From Clostridiales bacterium (lineage in GTDB: Bacteria > Bacillota > Clostridia > Oscillospirales > Butyricicoccaceae), in assembly GCA_019421385.1 (NCBI GenBank), contig JAHZFK010000008.1:24561-78975 (forward strand): 54,415 nt of DNA, in the 5' to 3' direction. How positions within the stretch are numbered: position 1 is the stretch's first letter; every line of letters begins with the position of its first letter. Below the pieces are notes generated by a model, which saw only the letters and a program-made list of their open reading frames with translations, ran no database searches and was not told the origin of the DNA. The position numbers and the translations under genes were made by a program. Below are positions 8,769 to 18,119 of the stretch, piece by piece.

Positions 8769-11732
8769 ATGAACGTAAATGTAGGAATCGATATCGGCTC
8801 AACGACGGTCAAAATCGTCGTTACGCGCGCTGGAGAGATCATCCACAAGCACTATGAGCGCCACTTTTCCAAGGTACGCGAAAAGGCGGTCGAGCTGGTG
8901 CGCAACGCCCGCGCACTCATTGGCGAGGATACCACGCTGCGCTGCGCGATCACCGGTTCGGCGGGTCTGGGCGTAGCCAAAGCCGCCGACATTGACTTCG
9001 TGCAAGAGGTGTTCGCCACGCGCAAGGCGGTTGGCGTACATGTGCCGCAGGCCGATGTGGTCATCGAGCTGGGCGGCGAGGATGCAAAAATCGTGTTCCT
9101 GTCCGGACAGCTGGAGGAGCGCATGAACGGCTCGTGCGCGGGCGGCACCGGCGCTTTTATCGACCAGATGGCTGTGCTGCTCGACGTAACCCCGACCGAG
9201 CTGGATCAGCTGGCACAGGGCGCGGAGCGTATCTACACCATCGCGTCTCGCTGCGGTGTATTCGCCAAGTCGGATATCCAGCCGCTTCTCAACGAGGGCG
9301 CGCGCAAGGAGGACGTTGCCGCATCCATCTTTCAGGCGGTCGTCAACCAGACGGTTGCAGGACTGGCACAGGGCCGCGAGATCAAGGGCGACGTACTGTT
9401 CCTCGGCGGGCCGCTGTTCTTCTTCAAGGGCTTGCAGCACCGTTTCCAGAAAACGCTCGGTCTAGACGACGCGCACGCACATTTCCCCGCCCTTGCCCCC
9501 TACGCGATCGCGGCAGGCGCGGCAGAATATGCGGGCGACACACAGAAAACCTATACCGTCTCGTCGCTGCTCGATGCACTGGAGCACGCAGCGGGCGCGC
9601 CGGTGGTGGCGAACTATCTGCCGCCGTTGTTTGAAAACGAAGCGCAGTATGCAGAATTCCAGCGCCGCCACGGCGTGCATGATGTGATGACGCAGAACGT
9701 CACCATGTACGAGGGCGATGCCTATCTCGGTATCGACTGCGGCTCAACCACGACCAAGCTGGTGCTGATCGGCGAGGATCACCAGATCCTCTATCATCAC
9801 TACCAATCCAACAAGGGCAACCCGGCGGACGTTATCCGCGAGCAGCTGACCCGACTGTATGAATTGTGCGGCGACCGCGTACATATCGTGTCCAGCGCGG
9901 TCACGGGCTACGGTGAAGCACTCATCCAGAACGCCTTTGGCGTGGATTTCGGTCTGGTCGAAACGGTCGCGCACTTCCGCGCGGCGCGCCACTTCTGCCC
10001 GGATGTTGACTTCATCATCGACATCGGCGGTCAGGATATCAAGTGCTTCAAGATTCGCAACAAGTGCATTGACAATATTTCGCTTAACGAAGCGTGCTCG
10101 TCGGGCTGCGGCTCGTTCATCGAGACCTTTGCCCGTTCGATGGGCTACTCAATCGAAGAATTTTGCAAGCTCGGCCTGTTTGCCAAGCATCCGATCGACC
10201 TCGGCTCGCGCTGCACAGTGTTCATGAACTCTTCGGTCAAGCAGGCGCAGAAGGACGGCGCAGGCATTGACGCGATCTCGGCCGGCCTGTCGGTTTCGGT
10301 CGTCAAGAATGCGCTGTATAAGGTTATCCGCGCGCACTCGCCGGATGACCTCGGCCAGCACATCGTCGTGCAGGGCGGCACCTTCCTCAACGACGCCATC
10401 CTGCGCTCGTTCGAGCAGGAGATCGGCCGCGACGTAACCCGCCCGGCGATTTCCGGTCTGATGGGCGCTTACGGCGCAGCGCTGCACGCCAAGGATAACC
10501 GCCCGAAGCAGACCAACCTGATCGGTTTGGACGTACTTGCGGGCTTTGCGCACACTGTGCGCACGACGCGCTGCGGTCTGTGCGAAAACCATTGCAGCCT
10601 GACCATCAACGACTTCGGCGGCGGCCGCCGCTTTATCTCTGGCAACCGTTGCGAGCGTCCGCTCGGCGGCGTGAAAAAGACCGAACTGCCCAACCTGTAT
10701 AAGTGGAAGCTGGAAAAGCTCAAAAGCTATGGCGAGCCGTCCGGCAATCCCGCGCCGATCGCCACAATTGGTCTGCCGTTCGGCCTGAATTACTACGAAC
10801 TGCTGCCGTTCTGGACGACTTTCCTACGTTCGCTCGGCTTTGAGACTGTGCTGAGCGACGTGTCCACCCGCGACATGTATATGCAGGGCCAGCACTCCAT
10901 CCCGTCGGACACGGTCTGCTACCCGGCAAAGCTGATGCACGGCCACATCGAAAACCTGCTGGAAAAGGGCGTGGACGCGATCTTCTATCCGTGCATGACC
11001 TACAATCTGGACGAGGGACGCGCGACCAACTGCTATAACTGCCCGGTCGTGGCGTACTATCCCGAGCTTTTGAAGGCCAATGTCGCGGCGCTCGCGGACT
11101 TCGACTTTATGATGCCGTATTTCGAGCTGGCCGACCCCAAGCGGTTCGGGCAGCACGCGGCAAAGTATTTCTGCGGCAAATACCCGCAGCTGAAGAAAAA
11201 GCAGGTGCTTGCGGCAGCCGATGCCGCCTATCAGGAACTGGCCGACTACTACGCGCAAATCCATGCGGAGGGACAGAAGGCCATTGCTTATGCCGACACG
11301 CACGGATTGGATATTGCGGTCATTGCAGGCCGTCCGTATCATGTTGATCCGGAGATCAACCACGGCATTGACCAGCTGATCGCCTCGTTCGGACTGGTCA
11401 TCGTGTCCGAAGATGCGGTCTGGCAGCTGACCGAAGCGCCGCAGGTGCATGTGCTCAACCAGTGGACGTATCATTCGCGCATGTACGGCGCCGCCAAATA
11501 TGTCACCAAGAAGGAAAACGCGCAGCTGATCCAGCTGGTGTCCTTCGGCTGCGGCATCGACGCTATCACCACTGACGAAATGCGCGCCATCTGTGAAAAT
11601 GGCGGCAAACTCTATACACAGCTCAAAATTGACGAGATCAGCAACCTCGGCGCGGCAAAAATCCGTATCCGCAGTATGCTGGCCGCCGTAGAGGAGGGCA
11701 GAAAACTTGCAAAACAACAACACGACGCCTAA
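8769..11732 (+). CDS. Acyl-CoA dehydratase activase (BcrAD/BadFG family, tandem domains)
   Basis: A 987-residue protein. Two ASKHA-type ATPase domains of the 2-hydroxyacyl-CoA dehydratase activase family lie in tandem: the first starts VGIDIGSTTVK (residues 4-14) with NGSCAGGTGAFIDQ, and the second starts LGIDCGSTTTK (near 322) with EACSSGCGSFIE. The Cys in each glycine-rich segment probably binds the subunit-bridging [4Fe-4S] cluster. A DUF2229-like region follows from about residue 600 with conserved Cys (CGLCENHC, PCMTYN). Such activases use ATP to push an electron into a dehydratase. The downstream gene overlaps by 26 bp and supplies a dehydratase-like part; in many Clostridia the two are one chain of about 1,400 residues. 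Confidence 0.88.
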   Translation: MNVNVGIDIGSTTVKIVVTRAGEIIHKHYERHFSKVREKAVELVRNARALIGEDTTLRCAITGSAGLGVAKAADIDFVQEVFATRKAVGVHVPQADVVIELGGEDAKIVFLSGQLEERMNGSCAGGTGAFIDQMAVLLDVTPTELDQLAQGAERIYTIASRCGVFAKSDIQPLLNEGARKEDVAASIFQAVVNQTVAGLAQGREIKGDVLFLGGPLFFFKGLQHRFQKTLGLDDAHAHFPALAPYAIAAGAAEYAGDTQKTYTVSSLLDALEHAAGAPVVANYLPPLFENEAQYAEFQRRHGVHDVMTQNVTMYEGDAYLGIDCGSTTTKLVLIGEDHQILYHHYQSNKGNPADVIREQLTRLYELCGDRVHIVSSAVTGYGEALIQNAFGVDFGLVETVAHFRAARHFCPDVDFIIDIGGQDIKCFKIRNKCIDNISLNEACSSGCGSFIETFARSMGYSIEEFCKLGLFAKHPIDLGSRCTVFMNSSVKQAQKDGAGIDAISAGLSVSVVKNALYKVIRAHSPDDLGQHIVVQGGTFLNDAILRSFEQEIGRDVTRPAISGLMGAYGAALHAKDNRPKQTNLIGLDVLAGFAHTVRTTRCGLCENHCSLTINDFGGGRRFISGNRCERPLGGVKKTELPNLYKWKLEKLKSYGEPSGNPAPIATIGLPFGLNYYELLPFWTTFLRSLGFETVLSDVSTRDMYMQGQHSIPSDTVCYPAKLMHGHIENLLEKGVDAIFYPCMTYNLDEGRATNCYNCPVVAYYPELLKANVAALADFDFMMPYFELADPKRFGQHAAKYFCGKYPQLKKKQVLAAADAAYQELADYYAQIHAEGQKAIAYADTHGLDIAVIAGRPYHVDPEINHGIDQLIASFGLVIVSEDAVWQLTEAPQVHVLNQWTYHSRMYGAAKYVTKKENAQLIQLVSFGCGIDAITTDEMRAICENGGKLYTQLKIDEISNLGAAKIRIRSMLAAVEEGRKLAKQQHDA

Positions 11733-12975
11733 AACCTATGAATACGCGCAGTTCACCGCGGAAATGCGCAAGGACTACACCATTCTGGTGCCCAATATGC
11801 TGCCCGTGCAACTTGGCCTGATGTGCCGCCTGATGAAAAACTTCGGCTATAACATGGAACTGCTCCACACCTACGGGCCGAACATTGCGGAACAGGGTCT
11901 GCGCAACGTGCATAACGACACCTGCTACCCCGCACTGCTGGTCATCGGCCAGCTGCTGGATGCCATTGAGTCCGGCAAATACGACATCCACAAAATCGCG
12001 CTCATCCTGCCGCAGACCGGCGGCGGCTGCCGTGCCTCCAACTACATCCATCTGATGCGTAAGGCGCTGGAAAAGAACGGCTACGGCTTTATCCCAGTCA
12101 TTTCGCTCAACTTTGCCGGTCTGGAAGAGGACGCCAATCCCGGCTTCAAGCTAACCAAAACCATGCTCATCCAGATCGCTTACGCGCTGCTGATCGGTGA
12201 TCTCATCATGCTGGTGGCCAACCAGTGCCGCCCGTATGAGGTCGTGCCCGGCTCGACCGACAAGGCCATTGAAATCTGCATGAACGCGGTCACCGCGCGC
12301 TTTACGGGCGACCGTATGGTGCGGTACAGCGAAGTCAAGCACCTGTACCAGTATGTGCTGACCGCTTTCGGCAAGCTGCGTCTGGACAAGACGCAGAAAA
12401 AGAAGATGGTCGGTATCGTGGGTGAGATCTACGTCAAGTTCTCCCCGCTCGGCAACAACCGGCTGGAGGAATTCCTGCTCTCGGAAGGCTGCGAGCCGGT
12501 GCTGCCCGGTCTGACCGACTTCTGCCTGTATTCTATCTACAACTCGGTCATCGACCACAACCTGTACGGCCGCTCGGCCAAGCGTGCCGCCATCTACAAA
12601 TTCGTCTATCAGTTCCTGCTCGGCAAGCAGGCAGACATCATCAAGCTGATGAAGAAGGACGGCAACTTCCGTCCCCCGATGCCGTTTGACGAGGTACGCA
12701 AAAAGTCGCACGCCATCATCGGCGAGGGCGTCAAGATGGGCGAAGGCTGGCTGCTGCCGGCGGAAATGGTCGAGCTTATCAGCGAGGGCGTGACCAACAT
12801 CGTCTGCACCCAGCCGTTCGGCTGCCTGCCCAACCACATCGCGGGCAAGGGCATGATCCGCAGGATCCGCGAGGTCTACCCACAGGCGAACATCGTCGCG
12901 GTCGACTACGACCCCGGCGCTTCCAAAATCAATCAGGAAAACCGCATCAAGCTGATGCTGTCTTCGGCAGAGTAA
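11707..12975 (+). CDS. 2-hydroxyacyl-CoA dehydratase-like protein, partner of the activase
   Basis: A 422-residue protein resembling the C-terminal part of long fused activase-dehydratase proteins, with Cys residues in NDTCYP, GGGCRAS and CTQPFGCLPNH that could hold an iron-sulfur cluster. I chose the TTG start at 11707 because AGGAGG lies 9 bases upstream. This start is inside the last codons of the preceding gene (26-bp overlap, different frame), so translation is likely coupled. The strong SD argues for a genuine split rather than a frameshift. The substrate is unknown. A terminator follows the stop. Confidence 0.8.
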   Translation: MQNNNTTPKTYEYAQFTAEMRKDYTILVPNMLPVQLGLMCRLMKNFGYNMELLHTYGPNIAEQGLRNVHNDTCYPALLVIGQLLDAIESGKYDIHKIALILPQTGGGCRASNYIHLMRKALEKNGYGFIPVISLNFAGLEEDANPGFKLTKTMLIQIAYALLIGDLIMLVANQCRPYEVVPGSTDKAIEICMNAVTARFTGDRMVRYSEVKHLYQYVLTAFGKLRLDKTQKKKMVGIVGEIYVKFSPLGNNRLEEFLLSEGCEPVLPGLTDFCLYSIYNSVIDHNLYGRSAKRAAIYKFVYQFLLGKQADIIKLMKKDGNFRPPMPFDEVRKKSHAIIGEGVKMGEGWLLPAEMVELISEGVTNIVCTQPFGCLPNHIAGKGMIRRIREVYPQANIVAVDYDPGASKINQENRIKLMLSSAE

Positions 12976-12980
12976 TGTTA

Positions 12981-13010
12981 AAAAGCCGGAACCTTCGGGT
13001 TCCGGCTTTT
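12981..13010 (+). terminator. Intrinsic terminator after the dehydratase gene
   Basis: AAAAGCCGGAACC and GGTTCCGGCTTTT form a 13-bp stem with a 4-base TTCG loop. Confidence 0.9.
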
Positions 13011-13050
13011 ACTGTCCGCACCCGCGCCCCCGCCGCCGCATAGGATGCAA

Positions 13051-13079
13051 TGACCGTCTTTCCCGCGGAAAGCCGGTCA
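13051..13079. promoter_or_regulatory. Palindrome upstream of feoA, possible operator
   Basis: TGACCG-T-CTTTCC-CGC-GGAAAG-C-CGGTCA is a 29-bp inverted repeat with one mismatched pair, ending 26 bp before feoA. There is no T-run on the plus strand, so a terminator is unlikely. It does not resemble a Fur box. A metalloregulator site for the feo genes is possible. Confidence 0.35.
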
Positions 13080-13105
13080 AAATCTCTCAAACCGGGAATG
13101 ATTAC

Positions 13106-13351
13106 ATGAACCACGAAACCTTTTCCCCGCTGTCCGACCTGCCCGAAGGCACACGGGCGCGCGTACATGCGCTGCACCTGTCGGGCGGTATGCGCCGCCG
13201 CCTGCAAGACCTCGGGCTGGTGGCGGGTACGCGGGTATCTTGCATCCAACGCGCCGCAGCGGGCGATCCGACGGCTTACCGCATCCGCGGCGCGATCATC
13301 GCGCTGCGGTCGGATGACGCGGCACAAATCGAAATCGGGGTGGACTCCTGA
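13106..13351 (+). CDS. feoA: Ferrous iron transport protein A (FeoA)
   Basis: An 81-residue SH3-like FeoA-domain protein (PLSDLPEGTRARVHAL, MRRRLQDLGLVAGTRV). It is a cytosolic accessory of the FeoB iron transporter and probably contacts its G domain. The stop overlaps the feoB start by one base (TGATG at 13349-13353), so the two are coupled. No clear promoter was found in the 95 bp upstream, only a palindrome at 13051-13079. Confidence 0.9.
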   Translation: MNHETFSPLSDLPEGTRARVHALHLSGGMRRRLQDLGLVAGTRVSCIQRAAAGDPTAYRIRGAIIALRSDDAAQIEIGVDS

Positions 13352-14520
13352 TGGCGGCGGAGCGAACGCCGGTCATCGCGCTGATGGGCAACCCCAATGT
13401 CGGCAAATCCACCGTATTCAATGCGCTGACCGGCGCGCGCCAGCACACCGGAAACTGGAGCGGCAAAACCGTCTCCTGCGCGCGCGGCACGATGGACGGC
13501 GGCGGGCGGGAGATGACGCTGGTCGACCTGCCGGGCACCTATTCGCTGCATCCCCGCTCGGAAGAAGAACGGGTCGCACGGGATTTTCTCACGGCAGGCG
13601 AAGCGGATGCCGCCGTTCTGGTTGCGGACGCGACCTGTCTGGAGCGCAACCTCATTCTCATCTTGCAGGTGCTTGAGGTCATCCCCCATGTGGTGGTATG
13701 CCTCAACCTGATGGACGAAGCGCGCAAAAAGCGCATCCGCATCAATGTTCCCGCGCTCGAGCGCGAGTTGGGCGTACCGGTCGTGGCGTGCACGGCGCGG
13801 CGTGGGCGCGGTCTGCCCACACTGACACAAACGGTCTGCCGCCTGCTGGATGGAGAAACCACCCCCCACCCCACCACCATCCGCTATCCCGCCGAAATCG
13901 AAAGTGCGATACAGGCATCCGGTCTTACACGCGCGAAGGCGTTGGCTGCGCTCACCGAATGTCCGCCCGAAGGACTGTCCGCGCAGCAGCTGGATGATTT
14001 GCTGACCGCCGCAGCGGCGCTGCGCGCGGAGGAAATCGCGCTGACCTGTGTGCAGGTTCCCGCGGACGCGGATGCGCGCGACCGACGCATCGACCGCATC
14101 CTGCTCAGCCGCCGGTTCGGGCTACCCCTCATGCTGCTGCTGCTTGCGCTTGTGTTTTACATCACCCTGTTCGGCGCCAACGTCCCGAGCGAATGGCTGA
14201 GTGAGCACCTGCTCGGCCTGAGCGCACCGTTTGCCGCTGCCCTTTCCGCGATTGGCCTGCCGCCTTTCGCCGTTTCCCTACTGGTCGACGGCCTGTGGCG
14301 TGTGCTGGCAACGGTCGTTTCGGTCATGCTGCCGCCCATGGCGATCTTTTTCCCGCTGTTTACGCTTCTCGAGGATGCGGGCTACCTGCCGCGCGTCGCC
14401 TTTCAGCTTGACCATGCATTCCGCCGCGCGCACGCCTGCGGCAAGCAAAGCCTAACCATGTGCTTGGGTCAAAAACGGATGCGGTATGCCATGCAACCTT
14501 CCTTCGTTAAGCCCAGTTAA
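13351..14520 (+). CDS. feoB: Ferrous iron transporter B (FeoB), 5' part interrupted by an integrated element
   Basis: The first 371 codons encode normal FeoB: G1 GNPNVGKST near residue 12, G3 DLPGTYS, G4-like NLMD, a helical linker, then the first membrane segments (LPLMLLLLALVFYITLF near 255) up to AFQLDHAFRRAHACGKQSL, ending at Thr-Met-Cys (14461-14463). The frame then enters foreign sequence, adds 18 unrelated residues and stops at 14520. The remaining 275 codons are at 23672-24499 and join exactly in frame. FeoB is the GTP-dependent Fe(II) importer in the cytoplasmic membrane. As it stands the protein has its G domain but lacks most of the channel, so it should be inactive until the element leaves. 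Confidence 0.95.
   Translation: MAAERTPVIALMGNPNVGKSTVFNALTGARQHTGNWSGKTVSCARGTMDGGGREMTLVDLPGTYSLHPRSEEERVARDFLTAGEADAAVLVADATCLERNLILILQVLEVIPHVVVCLNLMDEARKKRIRINVPALERELGVPVVACTARRGRGLPTLTQTVCRLLDGETTPHPTTIRYPAEIESAIQASGLTRAKALAALTECPPEGLSAQQLDDLLTAAAALRAEEIALTCVQVPADADARDRRIDRILLSRRFGLPLMLLLLALVFYITLFGANVPSEWLSEHLLGLSAPFAAALSAIGLPPFAVSLLVDGLWRVLATVVSVMLPPMAIFFPLFTLLEDAGYLPRVAFQLDHAFRRAHACGKQSLTMCLGQKRMRYAMQPSFVKPS
14437..14482. other. attL: left junction of the feoB element
   Basis: The host half is feoB coding sequence up to CATG at 14457-14460; the element half begins TGCTTGGGT. The core shared with attR is CATGTGC (14457-14463), with crossover predicted at the TG of 14459-14460. Confidence 0.85.
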
Positions 14521-14548
14521 AATGTAGGATAAGCTTTGGCAAGAGTGG

Positions 14549-14577
14549 TTGAGCTGGCTTTTTTCCGGTGCTATACT
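14549..14577 (+). promoter_or_regulatory. Predicted promoter of the metallophosphatase gene
   Basis: TTGAGC at 14549-14554 and TATACT at 14572-14577 are 17 bp apart and lie within the element, 67 bp before the start codon. Confidence 0.65.
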
Positions 14578-14643
14578 CGCTTTTGGACACAGGGAACATC
14601 AATTCACACCCTGCAATTACATGCAAAAAGGGAGTAATCACGA

Positions 14644-16560
14644 ATGCAGACAAAAAGAGTATTGGCAGGCATCCTGACCAGCACGCTGCTGCTGAGCGCT
14701 TATCCGTGCGCTTCCGCGGCGGACTATAACGATTCCAGCGTCACCGGCGCGGCCGGCTGGCAGGCATGGACCGAAGCGTGGAACACGGTCGCTGCCGACT
14801 ACACGCAGGTTTCCATGACACCCGGCGCGGACGAGACCCAGCTGAACTTCGCTTGGTACAGCAAGGACGAGACCGGCAAGAGCGCAACACCGGTCGTCCA
14901 CTTCGGCACGGATAAGAATAACCTTGCAAAATTCACCGGCACCTCTGCCGCCGTGGACACCAGCCTGACCGACGGCACCGCCTATTCCTACAACCATGTC
15001 ACGGTGACCGGCCTCAAGGCCAACACAACCTACTACTACACAGTGGAAAAGAACGGCGTGCAGACCGAGGTCAAGACCTACCAGACCGGCGATTTTGAAA
15101 GCGCACAGATCCTGTACGTCGGCGACCCGCAGATCGGCGCCTCCAAGGGTCAGACGCAGAACGGCGAAGCGCTGACCGCGGACAGCGGCGCTGCCAACAC
15201 CGCCGCACGCAACGACAGCTTTGCATGGGACCGTACGCTGGATATCGCTCTTGAACAAAATCCGGGACTCGACTTTGTGATCTCCGCAGGCGATCAGGTC
15301 AACAAGACCGGCAAGCCCAAGGAAGAGGAATATGCGGGCTATCTTTCTGCCAGCGCGCTGACCAGCCTGCCGGTTGCCACCACCATCGGCAACCATGACT
15401 CGCTCAACGCGGACTACCAGTACCATTTCTACAACCCGAACCAGACCGGCTACGGCGAAACCGAGGCAGGCGGCGACTACTACTACTCTTACGGCTCCGG
15501 CCTGTTCATCGTGCTCAACACCAACAACTACAACGTGGCCGAGCATGAAAAGACCATCAAGGAAGCGGTTGCCTCCGACCCGGATGCCAAGTTCCGCATC
15601 GTCACCATCCATCAGGATATCTATGGCTCGGGCCTTGACCACTCGGACACCGACGGCATGATCCTGCGCACCCAGCTGACCCCGATTTTTGACGAGTACG
15701 ATATCGACGTTGTTCTGCAAGGCCACGACCATACTTACAGCCGCACCAAGCTGCTCTACAGCGACGGTCAGACCCACGGCACCTATGAGTTCCGTCTGAA
15801 CGAGGACGGCTCGGACTACGATTGGGACAATGCATACAACACCCAGACCGACGAGCAGATCCCGCTCTATCCCGAGGATGAAGCCGGTCAGGCCAAGCAT
15901 GACGCATTCCAGTCCGACAACGAGTGCTATACCATCGAGGACGTACAGGGCAGCACGGTCACCAATCCGCAGGGCATCCTGTACATGACCGCAAACTCCG
16001 CTTCGGGTTCCAAGTTCTATGAGCTGATCGCTTCCCAGCAGGATTACGTTGCCGAGCGCAGCCAGAACTGGCTGCCGAGCTACTCGGTCATCAACCTGAC
16101 GGCTGACACCTTCTCGATCGACACCTACCAGATCACCGATGCCGGCAAGGTAGAAAAGATCGACAGCACTTTCACCATCAAAAAGACTGACGAACAGGCC
16201 GCTGCGGTCACCGTGGACGGCGCTGCCAAGGAAGTTGCGACCGCTTCGGTCGGCGGTGAGACCTATTACCGTCTGCGCGACCTCGCTACCGCGGTAAACG
16301 GCACAGCTGCCCAGTTTAATGTCGAGTGGAATGACGGCGTCATCGTCATCACCGGCGAGCAGTATGATACCGCAGCCCTTGATCCGGCTGCCGAGACGAC
16401 CGGCGTAAAGGAAACCCTGACCATACAGGTGGACGGCAAAACTGTGACCACGTCCGCCGCCGACGTAAACGGCAACTACTATGTTCCGGCAAGCCTGCTG
16501 TCCACGCTGGGCATTCAGAGCACGGTATCGGGGGACACACTGGCGATTACCACCAAGTAA
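14644..16560 (+). CDS. Secreted purple-acid-phosphatase-like metallophosphoesterase with C-terminal stalk domain
   Basis: A 638-residue exported protein. The signal peptide is at residues 1-26 (basic MQTKR start, hydrophobic core, ASA). A fibronectin-like N-terminal domain of purple acid phosphatases follows (QVSMTPGADETQLNFAW; TTYYYTV). The metallophosphoesterase core carries the metal ligands in GDPQIG, SAGDQV, GNHDS and QGHDHTYSR (residues about 160-360). The C-terminus, from about 515, resembles the copper-amine-oxidase N-terminal-like stalk domain common in Firmicutes surface proteins. It probably hydrolyses phosphate esters outside the cell; the substrate is unknown. It is the first cargo gene after attL, with its own promoter and terminator. 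Confidence 0.88.
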   Translation: MQTKRVLAGILTSTLLLSAYPCASAADYNDSSVTGAAGWQAWTEAWNTVAADYTQVSMTPGADETQLNFAWYSKDETGKSATPVVHFGTDKNNLAKFTGTSAAVDTSLTDGTAYSYNHVTVTGLKANTTYYYTVEKNGVQTEVKTYQTGDFESAQILYVGDPQIGASKGQTQNGEALTADSGAANTAARNDSFAWDRTLDIALEQNPGLDFVISAGDQVNKTGKPKEEEYAGYLSASALTSLPVATTIGNHDSLNADYQYHFYNPNQTGYGETEAGGDYYYSYGSGLFIVLNTNNYNVAEHEKTIKEAVASDPDAKFRIVTIHQDIYGSGLDHSDTDGMILRTQLTPIFDEYDIDVVLQGHDHTYSRTKLLYSDGQTHGTYEFRLNEDGSDYDWDNAYNTQTDEQIPLYPEDEAGQAKHDAFQSDNECYTIEDVQGSTVTNPQGILYMTANSASGSKFYELIASQQDYVAERSQNWLPSYSVINLTADTFSIDTYQITDAGKVEKIDSTFTIKKTDEQAAAVTVDGAAKEVATASVGGETYYRLRDLATAVNGTAAQFNVEWNDGVIVITGEQYDTAALDPAAETTGVKETLTIQVDGKTVTTSAADVNGNYYVPASLLSTLGIQSTVSGDTLAITTK

Positions 16561-16602
16561 TTCCGCTTTCTCTCTTCCTCTCCTCCCCCGCTCTTTCGGC
16601 AG

Positions 16603-16640
16603 ATTCTCCGCGGATGTATCAGCATCCGCGGAGAATTTTT
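16603..16640 (+). terminator. Intrinsic terminator after the metallophosphatase gene
   Basis: ATTCTCCGCGGATG and CATCCGCGGAGAAT form a perfect 14-bp stem followed by TTTTT. Confidence 0.9.
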
Positions 16641-16711
16641 CCGATTTTTTTCATTTTTATCTCCGCCCTGCCGCGCAGGGCACATCCATTTCCATAAAGC
16701 GAGTGATTGAT

Positions 16712-17866
16712 TTGCATACCGACCAGAAAACCTTTATCCGCCGCCTGTTGCTCCGCTGGGCGCCGCCGCTTTTGCTGCTGCTTTTGTTCGGCATATTTGT
16801 CGTGCGCATCAATACGGTGGAGAAAATCGGGCTTGTCTCCCGCGACGGGCAGACCTTCGAGAAAGGCGTCGTCACCGAGATCATACGGGACAATTTACAG
16901 TATGACGGCAGCCGCGTGGGCGAACAGCTGGTGCGCGTGGAAATGAAAACCGGTGCACGCGCCGGACAGACGCTCGAAATGACCAGTTCCTCCGGCTATC
17001 TGTTCGGCGCGGGCTGCACCGAAGGGATGAAGGTCATCGTCATGCAGAGCGTTTCGGGCGACTCAACCGTTGCAAGCGTCTATGCCCAAGACCGTGAGAC
17101 CGTTATCTATGTGTTTGCAGGGCTGTATCTGCTGGTGCTGTGCCTTGTGGGCGGCAAGCAGGGGGTAAAAGGCGCGCTCGGTCTGGTGTTCACCTTTTTC
17201 TGCATCCTGTTCGTCTATCTGCCGCTTGTCTATCGCGGCCATTCCCCGTTTTGGGTGTCGGTGTTCATCTGCACGATCACCACAGTCGTCACCATGTACC
17301 TGATCGGCGGCCCGACGATGAAAACGCTGGTTGCGACCGGCGGCACGGTCGCGGGTGTGTGCATCGCCGGATTGGCTGCAACTGCGTTCAGCTCAGCTTC
17401 GGGCATCACGGGCTGGAACGTCAGCGATATCGAAAGCCTGCTGACACTCTGGAACACGAATGGCATTCAAGTCGGCGGTCTACTGTTTTCCGGCCTGCTC
17501 ATCTCCAGTCTGGGCGCCACGATGGACGTTGCCATGTCGATCGGCAGCGCCATCAGCGAGATACACGCCCAGACGCCGGATATCTCCCGCCGCGAGCTGT
17601 TCCGCGCAGGCATGCGTGTCGGCCGCGACATGATGGGCACGGACTCCAATACGCTCATCCTCGCCTTTGCGGGCGGCAGTATCAGCATGCTGGTGCTGGA
17701 CTATGCCTATGACCTGCCCTATCTGCAAATCATCAACTCCAACAACATCGGCATCGCGATCATGCAGGGGCTTGCCGGCAGCTTCGGCATCGTGCTGAGC
17801 GTTCCGGTGACCGTGCTGCTCGCGGTTTTCCTGTACACGCTCGGCCGACAAAAACAATCTGCCTGA
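16712..17866 (+). CDS. YibE/F family membrane protein
   Basis: About 384 residues. One N-terminal TM segment (PPLLLLLLFGIFVV) is followed by an extracytoplasmic beta-rich part (residues 40-115, TFEKGVVTEII to VIVMQSVSGDS) and about seven TM segments containing GGTVAGVCIAG, GGLLFSGLLISSLGATMDVAMSI and RAGMRVGRDMMGTDSNTLILAF, which are hallmarks of YibE/F. The family is poorly characterised. The open frame extends back to 16481 through the preceding terminator, so the true start must be later; TTG at 16712 (AAGCGAG 8 bases upstream) or GTG at 16703 is most plausible. It is element cargo. Confidence 0.85.
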   Translation: MHTDQKTFIRRLLLRWAPPLLLLLLFGIFVVRINTVEKIGLVSRDGQTFEKGVVTEIIRDNLQYDGSRVGEQLVRVEMKTGARAGQTLEMTSSSGYLFGAGCTEGMKVIVMQSVSGDSTVASVYAQDRETVIYVFAGLYLLVLCLVGGKQGVKGALGLVFTFFCILFVYLPLVYRGHSPFWVSVFICTITTVVTMYLIGGPTMKTLVATGGTVAGVCIAGLAATAFSSASGITGWNVSDIESLLTLWNTNGIQVGGLLFSGLLISSLGATMDVAMSIGSAISEIHAQTPDISRRELFRAGMRVGRDMMGTDSNTLILAFAGGSISMLVLDYAYDLPYLQIINSNNIGIAIMQGLAGSFGIVLSVPVTVLLAVFLYTLGRQKQSA

Positions 17867-17871
17867 ACTCC

Positions 17872-17910
17872 CGACGGTGGCGTCTTTTGCGCAAGACGCC
17901 GCCGTTGATT
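17872..17910 (+). terminator. Intrinsic terminator after the YibE/F gene
   Basis: CGACGGTGGCGTCTT and AAGACGCCGCCGTTG pair over about 15 bp with one or two mismatches, followed by ATTTTTAT. Confidence 0.85.
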
Positions 17911-18010
17911 TTTATACACTTTTCCGCAAATTGTATGGAAACTGCTTCCAAGATGCATGAAATGCAGAAAAACACCAAGATAACCCACCGGATTTCATAT
18001 AATAAAACTC

Positions 18011-18039
18011 TTGTATTGCGCGTCGGTTTTGCTTAAAAT
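18011..18039 (+). promoter_or_regulatory. Predicted promoter of apt and the purine permease
   Basis: TTGTAT at 18011-18016 and TAAAAT at 18034-18039 are 17 bp apart. The leader before apt is about 75 bases. I see no purine riboswitch in it. Confidence 0.5.
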
Positions 18040-18119
18040 GATTGTGTATCATGTGCTGTCTGCGGGCGGCACAAGCCCACACACAGAATGCGGATAAAAG
18101 ACCGCATGGAGGAGGAAGC

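Noticed and set aside
16481..16711. Extended N-terminus of the YibE/F protein
   Set aside because: The extension overlaps the end of the phosphatase gene and its terminator and shows no family character.
17930..18119. Purine riboswitch upstream of apt and the purine permease
   Set aside because: I looked for the conserved purine-aptamer core and its loop sequences and did not find them; only a promoter is supported.
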